Assembly: GCF_001949145.1 (NCBI RefSeq)
Contig: NW_019091567.1
Span: forward strand, 207,559 to 271,558
Reading direction: 5' to 3'
DNA: 64,000 nucleotides
From: Acanthaster planci
Lineage: Eukaryota > Echinodermata > Asteroidea > Valvatida > Acanthasteridae
Made by a program: the position numbers and the translations under genes. Shown here piece after piece: positions 37,422-50,000 of the stretch (position 1 is the stretch's first letter; each line of letters begins with the position of its first letter). The notes beneath the pieces are model-generated. The model saw only the letters and a list, made by a program, of their open reading frames with translations. It did no database searches and had not been told where the DNA came from.

Positions 37422-40400
37422 TGATAAATAAACCATAGACACGTGCGTGGCTGATTGCAATAGCCAATACTGCATAACGCAACCTCGTAGCGAACTTTTT
37501 TTGCAGCTTTTGGTGTTTTTAATTTGTTTCCCTAATAACAATTGCGAAATTTTAAGTGCGTTCGCAAAGTCGAAGTAAGTTTCATACCTTTAAATGGTTT
37601 TGGATAAAGAGCGCCAGTTACTTAATTCGTCTAAAACTGAATGCTTCAGCAAATTGGACTGCCGGGCAGCCCTTTTGAAGTTGAGATAAAAAGGGTTGAG
37701 CTCTGTACTTTTGAAATTCATTTAAATAGTCCCCACACACCCACTTGCCATGACCAACAGAAAAAACAGCACCATATCCAGCTTTTGGTGGGGGGGGGGG
37801 GTAAATTCAAAAGCGACTGCTGCTTCAGGCTCATTCAGTATGACTGATGTTTTGGGAGGAAAACAAATCCCAAGTCTTACGATGCCGACGTCCTTGCTTT
37901 CATTTCGTGGTATTGTTTTCTTTGAGTGTTGGTGCTATTTTGATAAAGCAATATACCGATTAGTTTCTGTTCTACTTATGTGTAAAGTATTCTCTGTTAA
38001 TAAACGAATCTATTCCCTGCCCCTGCTAGATACGCCACTGCAGATAAAAATGTAGTGTTGGAACTGACAAAAAGCAACTGAAAACTTCAAGTTCTTATTA
38101 AATTGCAAATTTCGGAAACTTATTGGCAACCATAAAAATGCCACACGTATTTCAGAAGTTTCTCAGAATGTCATACCAGATACTTAAGTTACCAATGAGC
38201 AAGCACCATTTCCCGACACGCACACGCTCGGTCCTTGGAGATTGGATCAATCTCCATCGATCTGTTTTCGATAGAAAACTAGCGTCAAATCAGTAAATAT
38301 GGAACACATGAATAGCTTGGTCGATGATGGAACAAAGGGCGCGCTTCTTTGCAAAAACAGAAACAAAAGGGTGTAAATCATAATCGTCAATGGAGAGCGA
38401 GAGAGCTTGATTTTGAAATTGACAACAGGTGCTTGTCTGACGATTTCCAAAAGAAATGGATCATACCGCATGCTTTGTGAAAACGTGTGTGTTTTTTCCT
38501 CGTGTATGTGACATGCGTAGTGTATGTCCAGTAGTTGTTCCCTGGAAAATGGAACGTTCCCTGGGACTGCACGCGCAGATATCCTCTGCCAGACTATACG
38601 ATCGTTCAGTAGGGGAGTTCCTTGTACCCCAAATAACTGCAGTTTTGCGACTTGCAATTGCTGTAGTGAATTGGTGATCCCCGTGACCATTTAAAAAGGT
38701 TATCTTAGGGAAATAAACCTGAGAATAGTTGCAGGCCCTATCCACGCCTTTATGTCTCCATCAAAATACATGTATTGGGATATTTTCAATATACTATATC
38801 TTCTCTAAAACTGCTAATGGCGACTGTGTGGGGCAGGACCAGGCTAAGTCTGGGATTCCACCCTTTAGGATAAGCAGTGAATCAGCAACCTTGGGTGCGC
38901 CTTTTACTGAAAATCCATCTCGCCATGATACAGGATATCTGTGGATTGAAACACGAGAAAGATCGGTGTTTGAAATTTCCAACTCTGGTGCTACTTTTCT
39001 AGAAAACCTGAGCCATCAGTAGATTGGCTAAAACTGAACAGAGTGATTGGTCATACCAATTCTGTCGGCATGTCCTAGTAAAAAGCACTTTTAAAATTGA
39101 TATTGATAAAATAATTATGAATACTGGTGACAGTAAGGGATACAAATCGTCCCATCGCCGTGTACGTACGTGCACAAGGCAGATTTTTGTCTCAAAGAAT
39201 GAAGCATTATTCATGCCGACGAGGTGATAAGTTTACCTACGCAGTCATACGCTGGTGATGTTTGACGCAGCTGTTCAAGCAGCTCGTCTAATTCCGGCCA
39301 ATCAAATTGTAGGTAAGGAGCGAAGTATCAAAAGAAATTTTAGGAGCCGGAGGCCGATGCCCCTCCCAATATTCTGTGACGTACGTTGTCTCACATTGCG
39401 AAGCTGGTTTTTATCGAACAGACCAATTCCAGGACTTTCACAATTTTTCATGTGCATGTATCGACTAAGTTTGACATCAGTCTCCGTTAATCGATAGATA
39501 GTTCAAAGCCCAAAGTGTGGGAACGTTATTGTCGACCTTGTAGGGGATCCGTTGTCTGCATATGGTTAAATATGATTTGATTGTCTTTTGATATCAAACA
39601 CTCGACAATCAATAGAAACACATCTGGTATTCATGACAGCGTAGCTTTAACAGTTTACGTATAAAACTATCTTGAAACTGAAACGTATAGATTGAATTCT
39701 CTTGATAAACGCAACCTTTTCAATATGAATTCAGCTCTCAAAGTTCTTAAATAATCACACATTTTTAGGTAAAAAAAGAAGTACCAGAAATAAGCCTTTA
39801 GAATAAGATCATTTGCCAGTATAATCTTCAGTGACAACCTCAAATTAATGCTCGGTTCTCGGAGCAACCCTGTTGATGTCAAACATTAGTTTTCAGAAAA
39901 AAAAACCAAAACAAAAACGATGTTCACAGTGTAAACATCGATTTCTTGAACTTCACAGTGGAACTTTAAACTCGCCGAGACCAGTTCTACACACGTATCC
40001 ATTCCCGTGATTTTAGGCGACCATGAAAACAGGTAATATTTGACATTTTTCGCTCATTCGACATGCCCCAATGGATTTAAATAATCGATTCAAGTTATTG
40101 TTCCTAGCCCGTTTAAACCGGCTTTAGCCATATCGACATTAACAGGGCTTCGGGGTCGCGGATTGGTCGAGTCTGTTTAGAACCTATAATGGCGTGTCGA
40201 TTTTTTGACACCCCGTTACCCTAAAACAATGCCCCAGTGTCCTTCCTATCAGGGCCCGGGATTAAATTGATTTTGTCTTTGGAATTTGAGCAGACTGCTC
40301 GGATTATCTCCTAAAATCGCTGGCTGTTGAGGGCTATCATCACTTTCCATCCCGCCTGACCAGAAAGAACCACGGGAGGTAGGTGCTTTCTTTCATAATT

Positions 40401-41084
40401 CCACCAAAAGAGCCGCTATAATTTTTGTGAAGACGGGAATTTATTGGCATGGCAACACGCCAAAATGATTAAGATGAAAGTAAACGGTGTTCTCTTCGGT
40501 ATGACAAAAGTGTTTTGCCATCTCATTGTGTTTGATTATGACCAGAGGGCGTTCGGGCATAGGTTCTTATCAGCTTAACGCCTGTTTCACGGCCTCGCTG
40601 AGCGTGTTGTCTTCGAATCCGTCGCAAGTTCTGTTCCAAGCCCTTTCAGAAGTTCAGTCACACATGACATACAGGGTGAAAATTAGTTTTTGACACTGTT
40701 GATTTGAAAAACTTTTAATTTGGCTCAAGACAGGATGACAATGGTAGACTTGCCCAGCGCAGAGCTCGATTGGGACATATTCCTCCAAAGTCTTACCTGG
40801 TACCATTTCTATGAAGCCAACTGTACATGACTACTTGACTTGAATAGCCCATTAGGTCCTCTGAAAGATTTTTTTTGCCTTTAAGTGTCCATGGGACGCT
40901 TGGTCTTTGCAACTGTCGGAACCGAAGGGCAATGAGAGTAAGTTGCTTCACCTTGAATTGAATTTCTGTTTGTGCGGGTGTAGCAACGAATTTGGCTTTT
41001 TACGTATACGACTTGGTTGGTATCGAGCAAAAGATAGGCCATCATGATAATCCTCCTGCAAGCAGGGCTGACTTTAGGACTAAT

Positions 41085-41244
41085 GCGGGCAATTCACATT
41101 AGTGCGCCTCCAACAATTTGCAACACGTTGGCCAATCACAACGGGCGAAATTTTCCAAACGCCCAATGGGTCGACATATTTCGCGTATTGTGACTGGCCA
41201 CAGCGTTGTAAACGCTTAGAGGTGCACTTTTGTGAATCGCCCGT
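41085..41244. repeat. Palindromic MITE, copy 3 (family P), upstream of the mosaic-protein promoter
   Basis: It runs from GCGGGCAATTCACATTAGTG to CTTTTGTGAATCGCCCG with the family core GTTGGCCAATCACAA and an inner GTCGAC. It ends about 270 bp before the TATA box at 41516, so it lies within the likely proximal regulatory region of that gene. Confidence 0.8.
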
Positions 41245-41515
41245 TTTGAGACATTTTGGTCTTGTGACTTCTCTTTTTCGTGACCCCAAAAGGTAGGCCT
41301 ATAGGTATATACCCTCCACGAAGAGGTTTTGCCAGTTGCTTGATCAATGTCTTAGTGTTTTCCCTTTTTGCAACCTTTGAACGGAAAATGGGGTGCTTTG
41401 ACTCGAGCGTGACCTTTCTGTCTCCGTGTAGGCCCCTATAACCATTCTTCTTTACATCGACACAAGTTGAATTCTTTATGCAGGCTCGATTGGATAACCC
41501 ATAGATTGCCAGAGG

Positions 41516-41522
41516 TATAAAA
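41516..41522 (+). promoter_or_regulatory. Probable TATA box of the mosaic secreted-protein gene
   Basis: TATAAAA lies 109 nt before the ATG at 41631. With a start about 30 nt downstream, the 5' UTR would be about 85 nt and unspliced. A strong TATA box suits a highly induced, cell-type-specific secretory gene, though that is inference. No initiator was identified with confidence. Confidence 0.6.
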
Positions 41523-41630
41523 CAAACAGTGACGACGCCCTCTTTGCAACGGGGCAGGCAGCAGTATCTCCCCGACTGGTTCTCCTTCCCAGAGCACACG
41601 GAGCGTAAATTCTCCGAGCGGGTCAACAGA

Positions 41631-44600
41631 ATGACTGCGACATGGCTTGTCGCGTTGCTGGTCGTGTGCTTATCACACCGTGCCACATGCTTCAACGGTG
41701 AGCAGATCCTTCGAAGCATTTTCAGAAATGTGCGGCCAAAATGGCGTTTTTCTTCTTTTTCAACCTCTCCAAGGGACAGCCCAAACATGACCTCTCCCTT
41801 TCTGAGGTGGCCTGAAAATGAAATTGTTTTCATTGATTGGTTGATCAAAATTGATTGTTTGGTCTTCTCAACGATGTATTTACGTACATTGTTTTTTATA
41901 CCAGGTCTCCCCTCTTCATGCGCTGACATCTTGTCACAGGGCTCTTCGGACAGCGGCGATTATGACATTGACGCGGGAAATGGACAGATGACCGTGTACT
42001 GTGACATGTCAGGAGATGAACGTAACTACTTTTCATTGAAACCAGATTTTCATTCGCCTTTTTTCGTTTTACTTAACTATCCAGCAGAGACGGTCTGCGT
42101 CGAACTTGTCTATACTTCGGTCTCGTCACAAACCAGATGGGACTGTGCCGAAAACAGTTAATAGGGCAAACTTAAGTTGACTTCTTCGCAAACCCAGTTG
42201 TAATATTTTGTACATAAAGCGCCTTATCCAGTTACTTACGGCACGCCTTTCAAATTGAACATCAGATTTTCTGTGCTAAAATTCCGTGCCTTTTGCCCAT
42301 GGAACTAACACTTGGACGAAAACTCACGTTTGCCAAAAACATGCCGAGAAACGTTTTGCTTTTGCAACGGAAGCTGGCCGTTTGCAGTGTAATAAATATC
42401 GAAGCCTCCAATAAATTGTATAAATGTATATAGGAAGCGCCTTCAACTTTGCATGACACTTTTAATTGATAATGCGACATGCAGCAACTAAGTGATAGTT
42501 CCTCTTGCTTACAAAAATCTAAAACTGAAAACCAAAATCCAAAGCCAAACAACTCAACATAAATAAACGATGGCAACTCCATCCTTTTGACCAGCGATCA
42601 GCATCGTCCACCATGATCACGAATACGCTGACCGGGAAGATCGCAAGGTCGACAACTGCGAGGAGCCCGGGAGCTTCTCCGCTGAGATCACCTACACGGT
42701 CAGCCTGGAGAAAGTTGTCGCCTTGGCCGACATCTCCGAGTACTGTGAACAGTACATCAGTTACATTGTGAGTATCTATGCGAATGTCGTTGGTAGAGGC
42801 TCCTTTTACAGAGCAATTTGAGAGAAACCACCACCCCCCAAAAAGCGCCAACGTTCAAGGGATGCCAGTATTACATATATTACTTTATGAAGCTACAGAA
42901 TTGTTACAGTTCGTGCAGCATTATCGTGGACATAAAAGGGCAAAACGAAGGTTGGTCAAGTTGGTTAATTGTGTCGAATAATGAAAAAGTAATGAAATAG
43001 TTCAAGTGCTCAATGTCTAGGATTTGAATCCGGGAAAATATCCCTACTTCATGATAGCGTTGTCAACCTGGGAAAACCAGAAGCCCGTGTTATTATGCTG
43101 GCACTTACATCACATAATACGGTAATACAGTACTGCCACGCTTCGCACAGTGGCATTTTTTCTGTAAGCTCCTTTCATATTGATGGTGATGGGTATTGGG
43201 TGTTAGTTTTCTGTCACTGTACAATGCGATTTATTTACGCTCTCAATTAAGTCAGTTGCAATCCTGTGCAAAATTCTATGACAATTACCCTACAGTTACG
43301 ATAGTGAGATCGAAGCTCACAACTATTCTGACAACTTTTGGTGGCGCGCGGTACGACCATTTTGAGGGTGGGGAACGTAGATCAGCTAGATTCGTCTGTA
43401 AAGACTCAAAGACCAGCAGTGTCTTCTCTATGATAACTGAATTGGGTTGGGAATCACTGGAAAGCCGCCGGGCCATATCCAGACTTACACTCCTGTTTAA
43501 GTTCATACATTATACAATAGCCATCAACACTGACAAGTATCAAATCAAACAAGCCGCCTATAAAATTCACACCCGTAAATCAATTGCAACTTCCTTTGTT
43601 CACCCCACCATCCAAAAGGACTCTTAATACTCATTTCTGCCAAGAACCATAGTTGAGTGGAACCTACTGCCAATAGACATGCGACAAGTAACTACAGTTG
43701 ACAGACTGCACACAAAATTAATCGACATAGACCAAACTACTTTTATCAGGGGAGCCCACCATTAGTGCACACTGGCCACGACACACCTTCCATTTGAGGA
43801 GTTTGTTTGCAGTACTAAGAAGAACAAGAAGAGCAAAGGGAGTAGCGCCAACTTTACTCTTCGGAATCAAAATGGCTGTTCATGGTGCAGTCTGCAGAGC
43901 ATGCAGCACTGTGCACTGTCTGTTGCATTTTTCTATGAACGGTTTATGGTGGAAACAGACGCTGGACTTGGGCAGCTTTGGAGGTGTGCATGAAAAAAAA
44001 ATAAATAAACGAAAGAGGAAAGAAAAAAAGGAGCGTCTGTATAATTGTGTCCTATCCCTTTTCATCCCAAGAGTCATGGTAGCGTGCTGACATGGTTTCA
44101 AGAAAACCTGCCGTACGGCTGGTGGGAGAACAGATTTCATAAGAAGATGAAGAACTGGGGCGGCGCCGCAACAGGAACCATTGGCTGTGGATGCAGCGTC
44201 AGCCCTCAAGGTGAGAAGAGTTTCTTTTATGTGTAAATGACATTTAAATATCGAAAAAGTTTAAAGAATTTTCCATCGATTTTCCAAAATTGGCTGCAGC
44301 CAGTGAGTTAATACATGAGAAAATACTCTGGACAGAACGCGAGCAGTTGTCGGAAGGAGTGGATTGGCTTGTTTGACGGTGCTAAAAGGCCGCATGTATT
44401 TGTTCTGGATGTAGTGTAAACGATGCCATAATTTTTTAAACGAAGAATTAAAAGTGCACGAGGAACCAACTCGAGAAAGACTCTTTCATTAAAAATGGTT
44501 TTTCTTAGTGATCAAAATGAAGAACCATGGATACAAAAACTAAAGTGTATAAAGTATACGCGTACTGTCCAGTATTTTCCTAGAACCGTAATTCCAACCA

Positions 44601-47031
44601 AGACAGACAATCAATTTTGGACCCTTGCCCCGGTCGACGTGTATTTTAACATTGTATGCTCAGTGTTTGCCCCCGAAAGCTTGTGGAAAAAACTTACTTG
44701 GGTGGGACTCGAACCCACGACCCCCTGCTCAGGGTCGAGTCCCACCCGATAAGTTTGTGTTTTTTTTTCACAAGCCCGCCATTTGTTCATTTTGATGTGG
44801 TATATTGTCACCTCATAACCATGAGAAGAGCCGACCTACTGGGCGCAGGCGTTCACTTGCGAGTGTGGCGGTCCCTTTTTTCTCGATCGACAGTTGGTCT
44901 TTCATATTGGCTCCATCTCAACCCGCACGTTAAGTGGTCAATTTGTGCATTTATTACAGTCGGCGAATCTATTTTTTTTTAATGATAATTAAACTATGTG
45001 AACTCTGCCCCAAACGGTCACTGTGGGAGCGTGTGTAGTGTAGCCCGTCGACATGGCAGAACCTGGAATTGGAAGCCATGGGACAGTTGATTCGTCCTGA
45101 CACGTATCGATGACAGTCGAGAGCAGATGAATTCTGAACTTGACGCAATGGAGCCTGAAAGTAAAAGGTCACACAGCGAGCTTCCGGAACCCTAGCGCTG
45201 CGAAATAGTAATCCGCCCGGGCGAATTAGAAGGCAGAAATTTTTTTTCAGTCATGTCCTATATATGCTTCCTAGGAAACTCCCTCTAGGTTAATGATTTT
45301 TTTCGTGCTTATGTGAAAAGGTGCACATACATTTTCAAGTGAGGGCGCCCTAGACTGAATCTGAAAATAATTACTTCGCACGTGGACGTGGAGCACGAGG
45401 TAGTTTGGAGCGTCGAAACGGGCTTCCAGAGCTACGGCTAGGTCTATTGTCTACGCGTCTCCACGTATTTCCAATGGCGCGAGGACCTAGACCTAGCTCT
45501 AGATAGACAAGAGATGCGGATGCAGGCCTTTGGAGCGTCGAAACGTGTGAATCCGGTTAGACTTTGGTTTCACTGGTTCCAGTCGTTTTGAAGCAGCGTT
45601 CGAAACCACATGTTGAAGCTTCGACTGGTTGTTTATGCGCATGCGCTAGTGACGTGCTAAAAACGTAAAAAAATCTGAGGATGTACTGGTAAGTTTCGAC
45701 TGAGAATTTGTCAGGGATTATTTTGTTGTACTTTGTGCCAGAAATAAATGCTTCGAGACTCAAAATTTCAAAATGGGGGCGGTGCGTGTCAGACGACGAC
45801 TAGGGCGGACTAGGTTTAATAATACTGGCCATAATAATCTGCTTGTTCTCGCGAGTGCCTCTATACGGTGCACGGTGAATTGGCCAGTTTGCTCCTACAG
45901 AAACAAGCCCTTCAAAATTAGTGAAACTTCATTAAGCTCCTCATTCTGATTCATGAATCCCGATTTTATGTAGCCTATGTACTACAAAGTTTGGATGAAA
46001 TTTTATTTTTGCCAGATTTTCCGTTGTTTTTTTGGATGGGCGAAATGAAATCTTACAAAATGAGCCCAAAATTAGGAAAAGAAGTTTCCGACAAACTTGT
46101 GGATGGGTATTTGAGTGGAAGTAATGATGCTTTATAAGAATTAATCAACTTCAAATGAGTTTATAAATGTTTATGTGGGATTGTCTGAGTTTTTCAAGTG
46201 CACCACGTAAGGTAAACTCGGCTAAATTCAAGCCCAATTTCCAGACACCGACAGTTTTGAACTTCAAATAGAGGGGCTGCATGGAGCGTCCTCACAGAGA
46301 TCAGGTCTTTTTTCCTGTGTGATATGCCTGAGTAGACCCAGTAGTACTTCATTGTCATATAAATCAAAATAACAAACATGTCTTCTCTGTGAGGGAGCTC
46401 CATGCATGCAACCCCTCTATGAAATTTCATGACACTGAAATTGTTCACAAAGGTTAAATGCCATGTATCATGAAAGTACCATGTACCATACCAATAACCA
46501 AACGACTTTTTAATTTTTATAAAGAAAGAGGTTTGGCAATGCTACGGTGGACGTCAAAGTGCGCCATGTTAGGGGACTCATCTACTATAGGTCAATTTAA
46601 ACAAATTGGCTTAACCTTATACTTTATTGGCCAAGTTCTTGGCCCGGTTCTTGTATGTGTGTTAAAGTTCGAATTGTATGATAGGCAGGTTCTTTGCAAG
46701 TATAACGTAGGGTATTGTCCATGATGTTGACTGTCAATTTGTATTTATGTATTGACTTGTGTTGCGACATCAGCTGATTAATTCAGTTGATTGGTTGATG
46801 GAGGCCTTGTCATTCAAAGAGCCATTTGTAGGACTTTTACCTCTCATCCTTCTGTCTCAGGCTGCAAGGAAGGAAGACAGTGCAATGCTGACTGGAACAT
46901 CCACCAAGACATTGAGGACTCCGGCTTCCTGAGGGACAAGCTTTCCTTGCCCGTCACCCGTCTGCGCTTTGGGGACACCGGCACATTGGATGATGATGAA
47001 TATGGCTTCTATGAGCTGGGGCCCCTTAGAT
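41631..47031 (+). CDS. Mosaic protein, exons 1-5: signal peptide and CNTNAP-type fibrinogen-like region
   Basis: Exon 1 encodes a hydrophobic leader (MTATWLVALLVVCLSHRATC) with probable cleavage near residues 18-20; it ends in phase 1. Exons 2-5 encode a Cys-containing region: SSCADIL, MTVYCDMSG, then DISEYCEQYISY, WGGAATGTIGCGC, QCNADW, DSGFLRDKLSLPV, LRFGDT and ELGPLRC. This succession (C-ADIL, VYCDM, CNCD/CNAD, D-GFLTDK-LPV, FGDT, LGPLRC) is that of the fibrinogen-like segment in contactin-associated/neurexin-IV-like proteins rather than a classical fibrinogen C domain. The final Cys is split over the intron to the 30-nt exon 6 (48207-48236), a linker CKGGPTTKEK. Confidence 0.75.
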
Positions 47032-50000
47032 GTAAGCCATTCGCGGTTTTACTGGGCTGGCGCTAAGAGAAAATGAAGCTGTGTTCAACATCTACCTCCG
47101 GAACTATCATTACATTTGTTGTCAGCTGAGGCCTTGTGTTTCTTACCTTTAGTACCCTGTTCCTTTAACGAGGAAACAAAATCTACCTTTACAAAACAAC
47201 TTACCTAGAGATAAGTTGGCAGTGATGCCCGTCTTTCATATCAGAAAGATTGCCTTTGTGACTAGAGGACAGAGCTGTGATATTTGAGGGAAATTATGGG
47301 GTAAAACGGCAGCATATGCGTATGTGACACGATGGAGAGGTGTGAACAAAGATGTATTTAAAAACGAATGTAATCTGATTCCTTGGATGAAAATTGTTTA
47401 TCAATCTTGACTAATTGTAGTATATTCACAATGGCTGTGTCTGGTATCCAGACTAGTGGTGAATCATCACCTGATATGAAACAGGATACTATATAGGAAC
47501 AGACTGCTAAAAGTAAAGAACACCATATTTATGCTGATGTGGTACAAGCCCAGAGCTACCAGACGTATGATTTGAGTGAGGTCAACAGGTGTTCAACCTC
47601 ACTTCATGTTGGCCTTGTTATGTCCCAAATAGCCCAAACAGTCCCAAAGCCCCCGATTTCAATAGGATTTTTACATACACCCTAAAAAGTGTCTGTGTCA
47701 ACCACAGTTGTGATGGTCCCAACCGTTGGACTGCATTGCAGCTGGCCCTACTGTAGTTGGCAAATTTTTAGAGAAAATTTCCGTACCCCCCTGAAAGTTC
47801 ACGGGGGCTTACATCTGACAGGATTCATCCAAACTATGACAACCTTACATTTCATCCGTGACACAATAAAAGCAGTAAAACGTAGCCTCGGCAAGCATTT
47901 GTGCATTTGTCGTGTTGGCACACGTCACGCTTGCCTTCTGTGCTGTATAGTTGGGCTGCGGCGGCTCAGCTGGAGTGCCATAGCACCACTGACGTTTTTG
48001 TTGGGATGTAACAACCACACTGATGTGCAGAACTTCTTAAGTGCATTTTCTTCAAGCCTTAAACATTCATGGAATGATAGCGCACGGTAGTCCATAAAAA
48101 AGGATGCCTTGTTATCCACCACCCGATACAAACCTGCTGGATTAGGATTTATTCGTTGAGATCTTGAGATTTTGAGAACTTTTTTACCTCCTGCATTTAT
48201 TCATAGGTAAAGGAGGCCCTACGACAAAAGAAAAAGGTGAGTAGGCTACCCTTGTAACAACTTGGCAGCTTGATTGATTTTGAGATTTAAGTCGTTGGAA
48301 TGTCGTTTTCCAACAGTGTCAGGAACATTTCTGAGATATCACTTGGAATAGTATTCAAATAGTTGGAGCTACAGGAAAGCCAAGATGGTGTGATCTGGGT
48401 ATTCGGAAAAAAGAAAACAAGAAATATGGAATTATGGACAATTTGCTAGTGCTTTTTGTGCCATGGTCTCCTCAAATCGAGAGTTCTTCGTGAACCACTT
48501 CCTTCTTTTATTGCTGCTGCAGAAATCCCCATCATTAAGACCAACACTGACTACCATTACCGTTACGACCTGCGCCCCTTGGAGTCCGGCGAATGCCGCG
48601 TGGAGTTTGAGGTTGCTGCCAACAATGACGTCTTCCTGGGCTTCTCTGAGACCAAGGACGAGCAGAGTGACTTGATCGAACTCAGTGAGTGACAGCGACA
48701 CCATCGTTAACCATTATCTTGTTTTTATCGTTGTCCAGTGTCATAGTTGACCCTATCACAAGTCTATCAGAATTTGTCAAGTCACTAGCCAACCCTCGAG
48801 CTATTGAAATGAACTGGGACAGAAGCATGTCATTGCCGTCAGTCGCCCTGTCACTTATAACAGGTCTTCTGAGACAACCCATGAAAAGACTTGTGATAGA
48901 CTCGACTATGACGGTGCCTTTGTTGTTATTATCATCATAATCAGTAGGTGTACGAGCAAGTCGAAAAATTCCAGGTTCATTCAGATTGAAGCACTGCTTG
49001 AGACAAAATTCATTCATTTAGGACGAGACACGTTTCAACTCGATCCACGTCACACTGGACTATTCCGGAACACTATAGTGTGGTGAAAACGTGGGGCTCC
49101 CATCAGTGGGGGCTGCATGTTCTCCACCCCCAAATTTTCAACCGACTCTATTCCAAGTAGATCAATCGGACATGTTGTAATACCCCCCAAATCAGCATCG
49201 TCATCAGCAATCTGACAGGTTTCCTCTCTGTTCAACTTGTCCTATTAGACATTGCCGGCTGGGGGAACAGCCGGACCGTCTTCCGGGAATGCAAGCAGTG
49301 CAAACCTCAAGCCAACTGGAGGGAAAAAGGCTTAGTCAGCAAGAATGAAATGAGAGGGTAGGAGCTCAGAACAAGCAGTTTGATATAGTTGAACGGTTTT
49401 TGACTCATTGCTGGTGTAATGTCATTACCAGTGTATACAGCAGTGCTGAACTAGTGAGAAAGCGACATCTAACTGTCCCATCACCAAGCTGGCAAGTTCA
49501 GCTTTGATAGAGCGGCGATAATCCATTTTTTTTTCAATGAAAGAAACACCCTTTTTCATTGTGATTTATTGTGCAAGTAGTTTTCCAGTCGGACCAAACG
49601 TATAAAATATTTTGTGTCACAGCAGCCATAGATTACTCTAGAACAAGTTTATACGGTGAGCTCCTGAAGCAAGCTCTGCGTAGAAGTCTCATATTATCTG
49701 TACTTTGTCCTTCCTGTTTTTCTTCTTAAAAGGTAAGGATGTTTTCAAGCATTTCTGCATCTGCTCGAATTTTGGAAACAAAGCTGAGCACAGCCAAATT
49801 TGAATTGTGGAGTGGTCATATCGTTTCTGAAGAGAGCTATGTTTTTTGCATCGGAAAGGTCAAAGATCACAGAATTATCCACTTCCCCTTAGCTTCCATC
49901 ACGAGCAAAGTTTCTGGCTTTTTTGTGGTGCCTGGGATTTCAGCTTAGGACTTTTTTAAAATAGGAAAACGGAGACACGTGATATTGAATAAAACTAATC

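Larger units (their letters stand above)
31397..41515. other. Intergenic region between TMEM181 and the mosaic secreted-protein gene
   Basis: About 10 kb with no coding exon I can defend. Open frames are short, unsupported by splice structure and show no domain. It contains the TMEM181 3' UTR, the inverted element pair at 33315-34294, and foldbacks at 34712, 35665, 36943 and 41085. A TA-rich TAATATTAATATTAATATA tract lies near 36899 and a G11 run near 37790. The final few hundred bases hold the promoter of the next gene. Confidence 0.6.
44211..46860 (+). other. Intron 4 of the mosaic gene
   Basis: 2.65 kb, GTGAGA donor and CTCAG acceptor. I see no hidden exon. It carries the tRNA-like hairpin at 44690-44756, a pair of 17-bp direct repeats at 45404 and 45529, and the foldback MITE at 46268-46420. 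Confidence 0.6.

Noticed and set aside
38247-38745. Overlapping open frames of 94-147 codons in the intergenic block
   Set aside because: No start context, splice partners, domain or codon pattern supports them, and several frames are open at once.
41216-41929. 237-codon open frame on the - strand
   Set aside because: It overlaps the promoter and first exons of the mosaic gene plus a MITE copy, shows no domain and no splice context, and is best explained as chance.
41529-42161. 210-codon frame on the + strand covering exons 1 and 2 of the mosaic gene
   Set aside because: It is read-through of intron 1. The phase-matched splice model with signal peptide and Cys motifs explains the coding parts better.
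43196-43627. Possible independent protein-coding gene in mosaic gene intron 3
   Set aside because: The translation is the tail of a LINE reverse transcriptase, interrupted by a stop and truncated at the 5' side.
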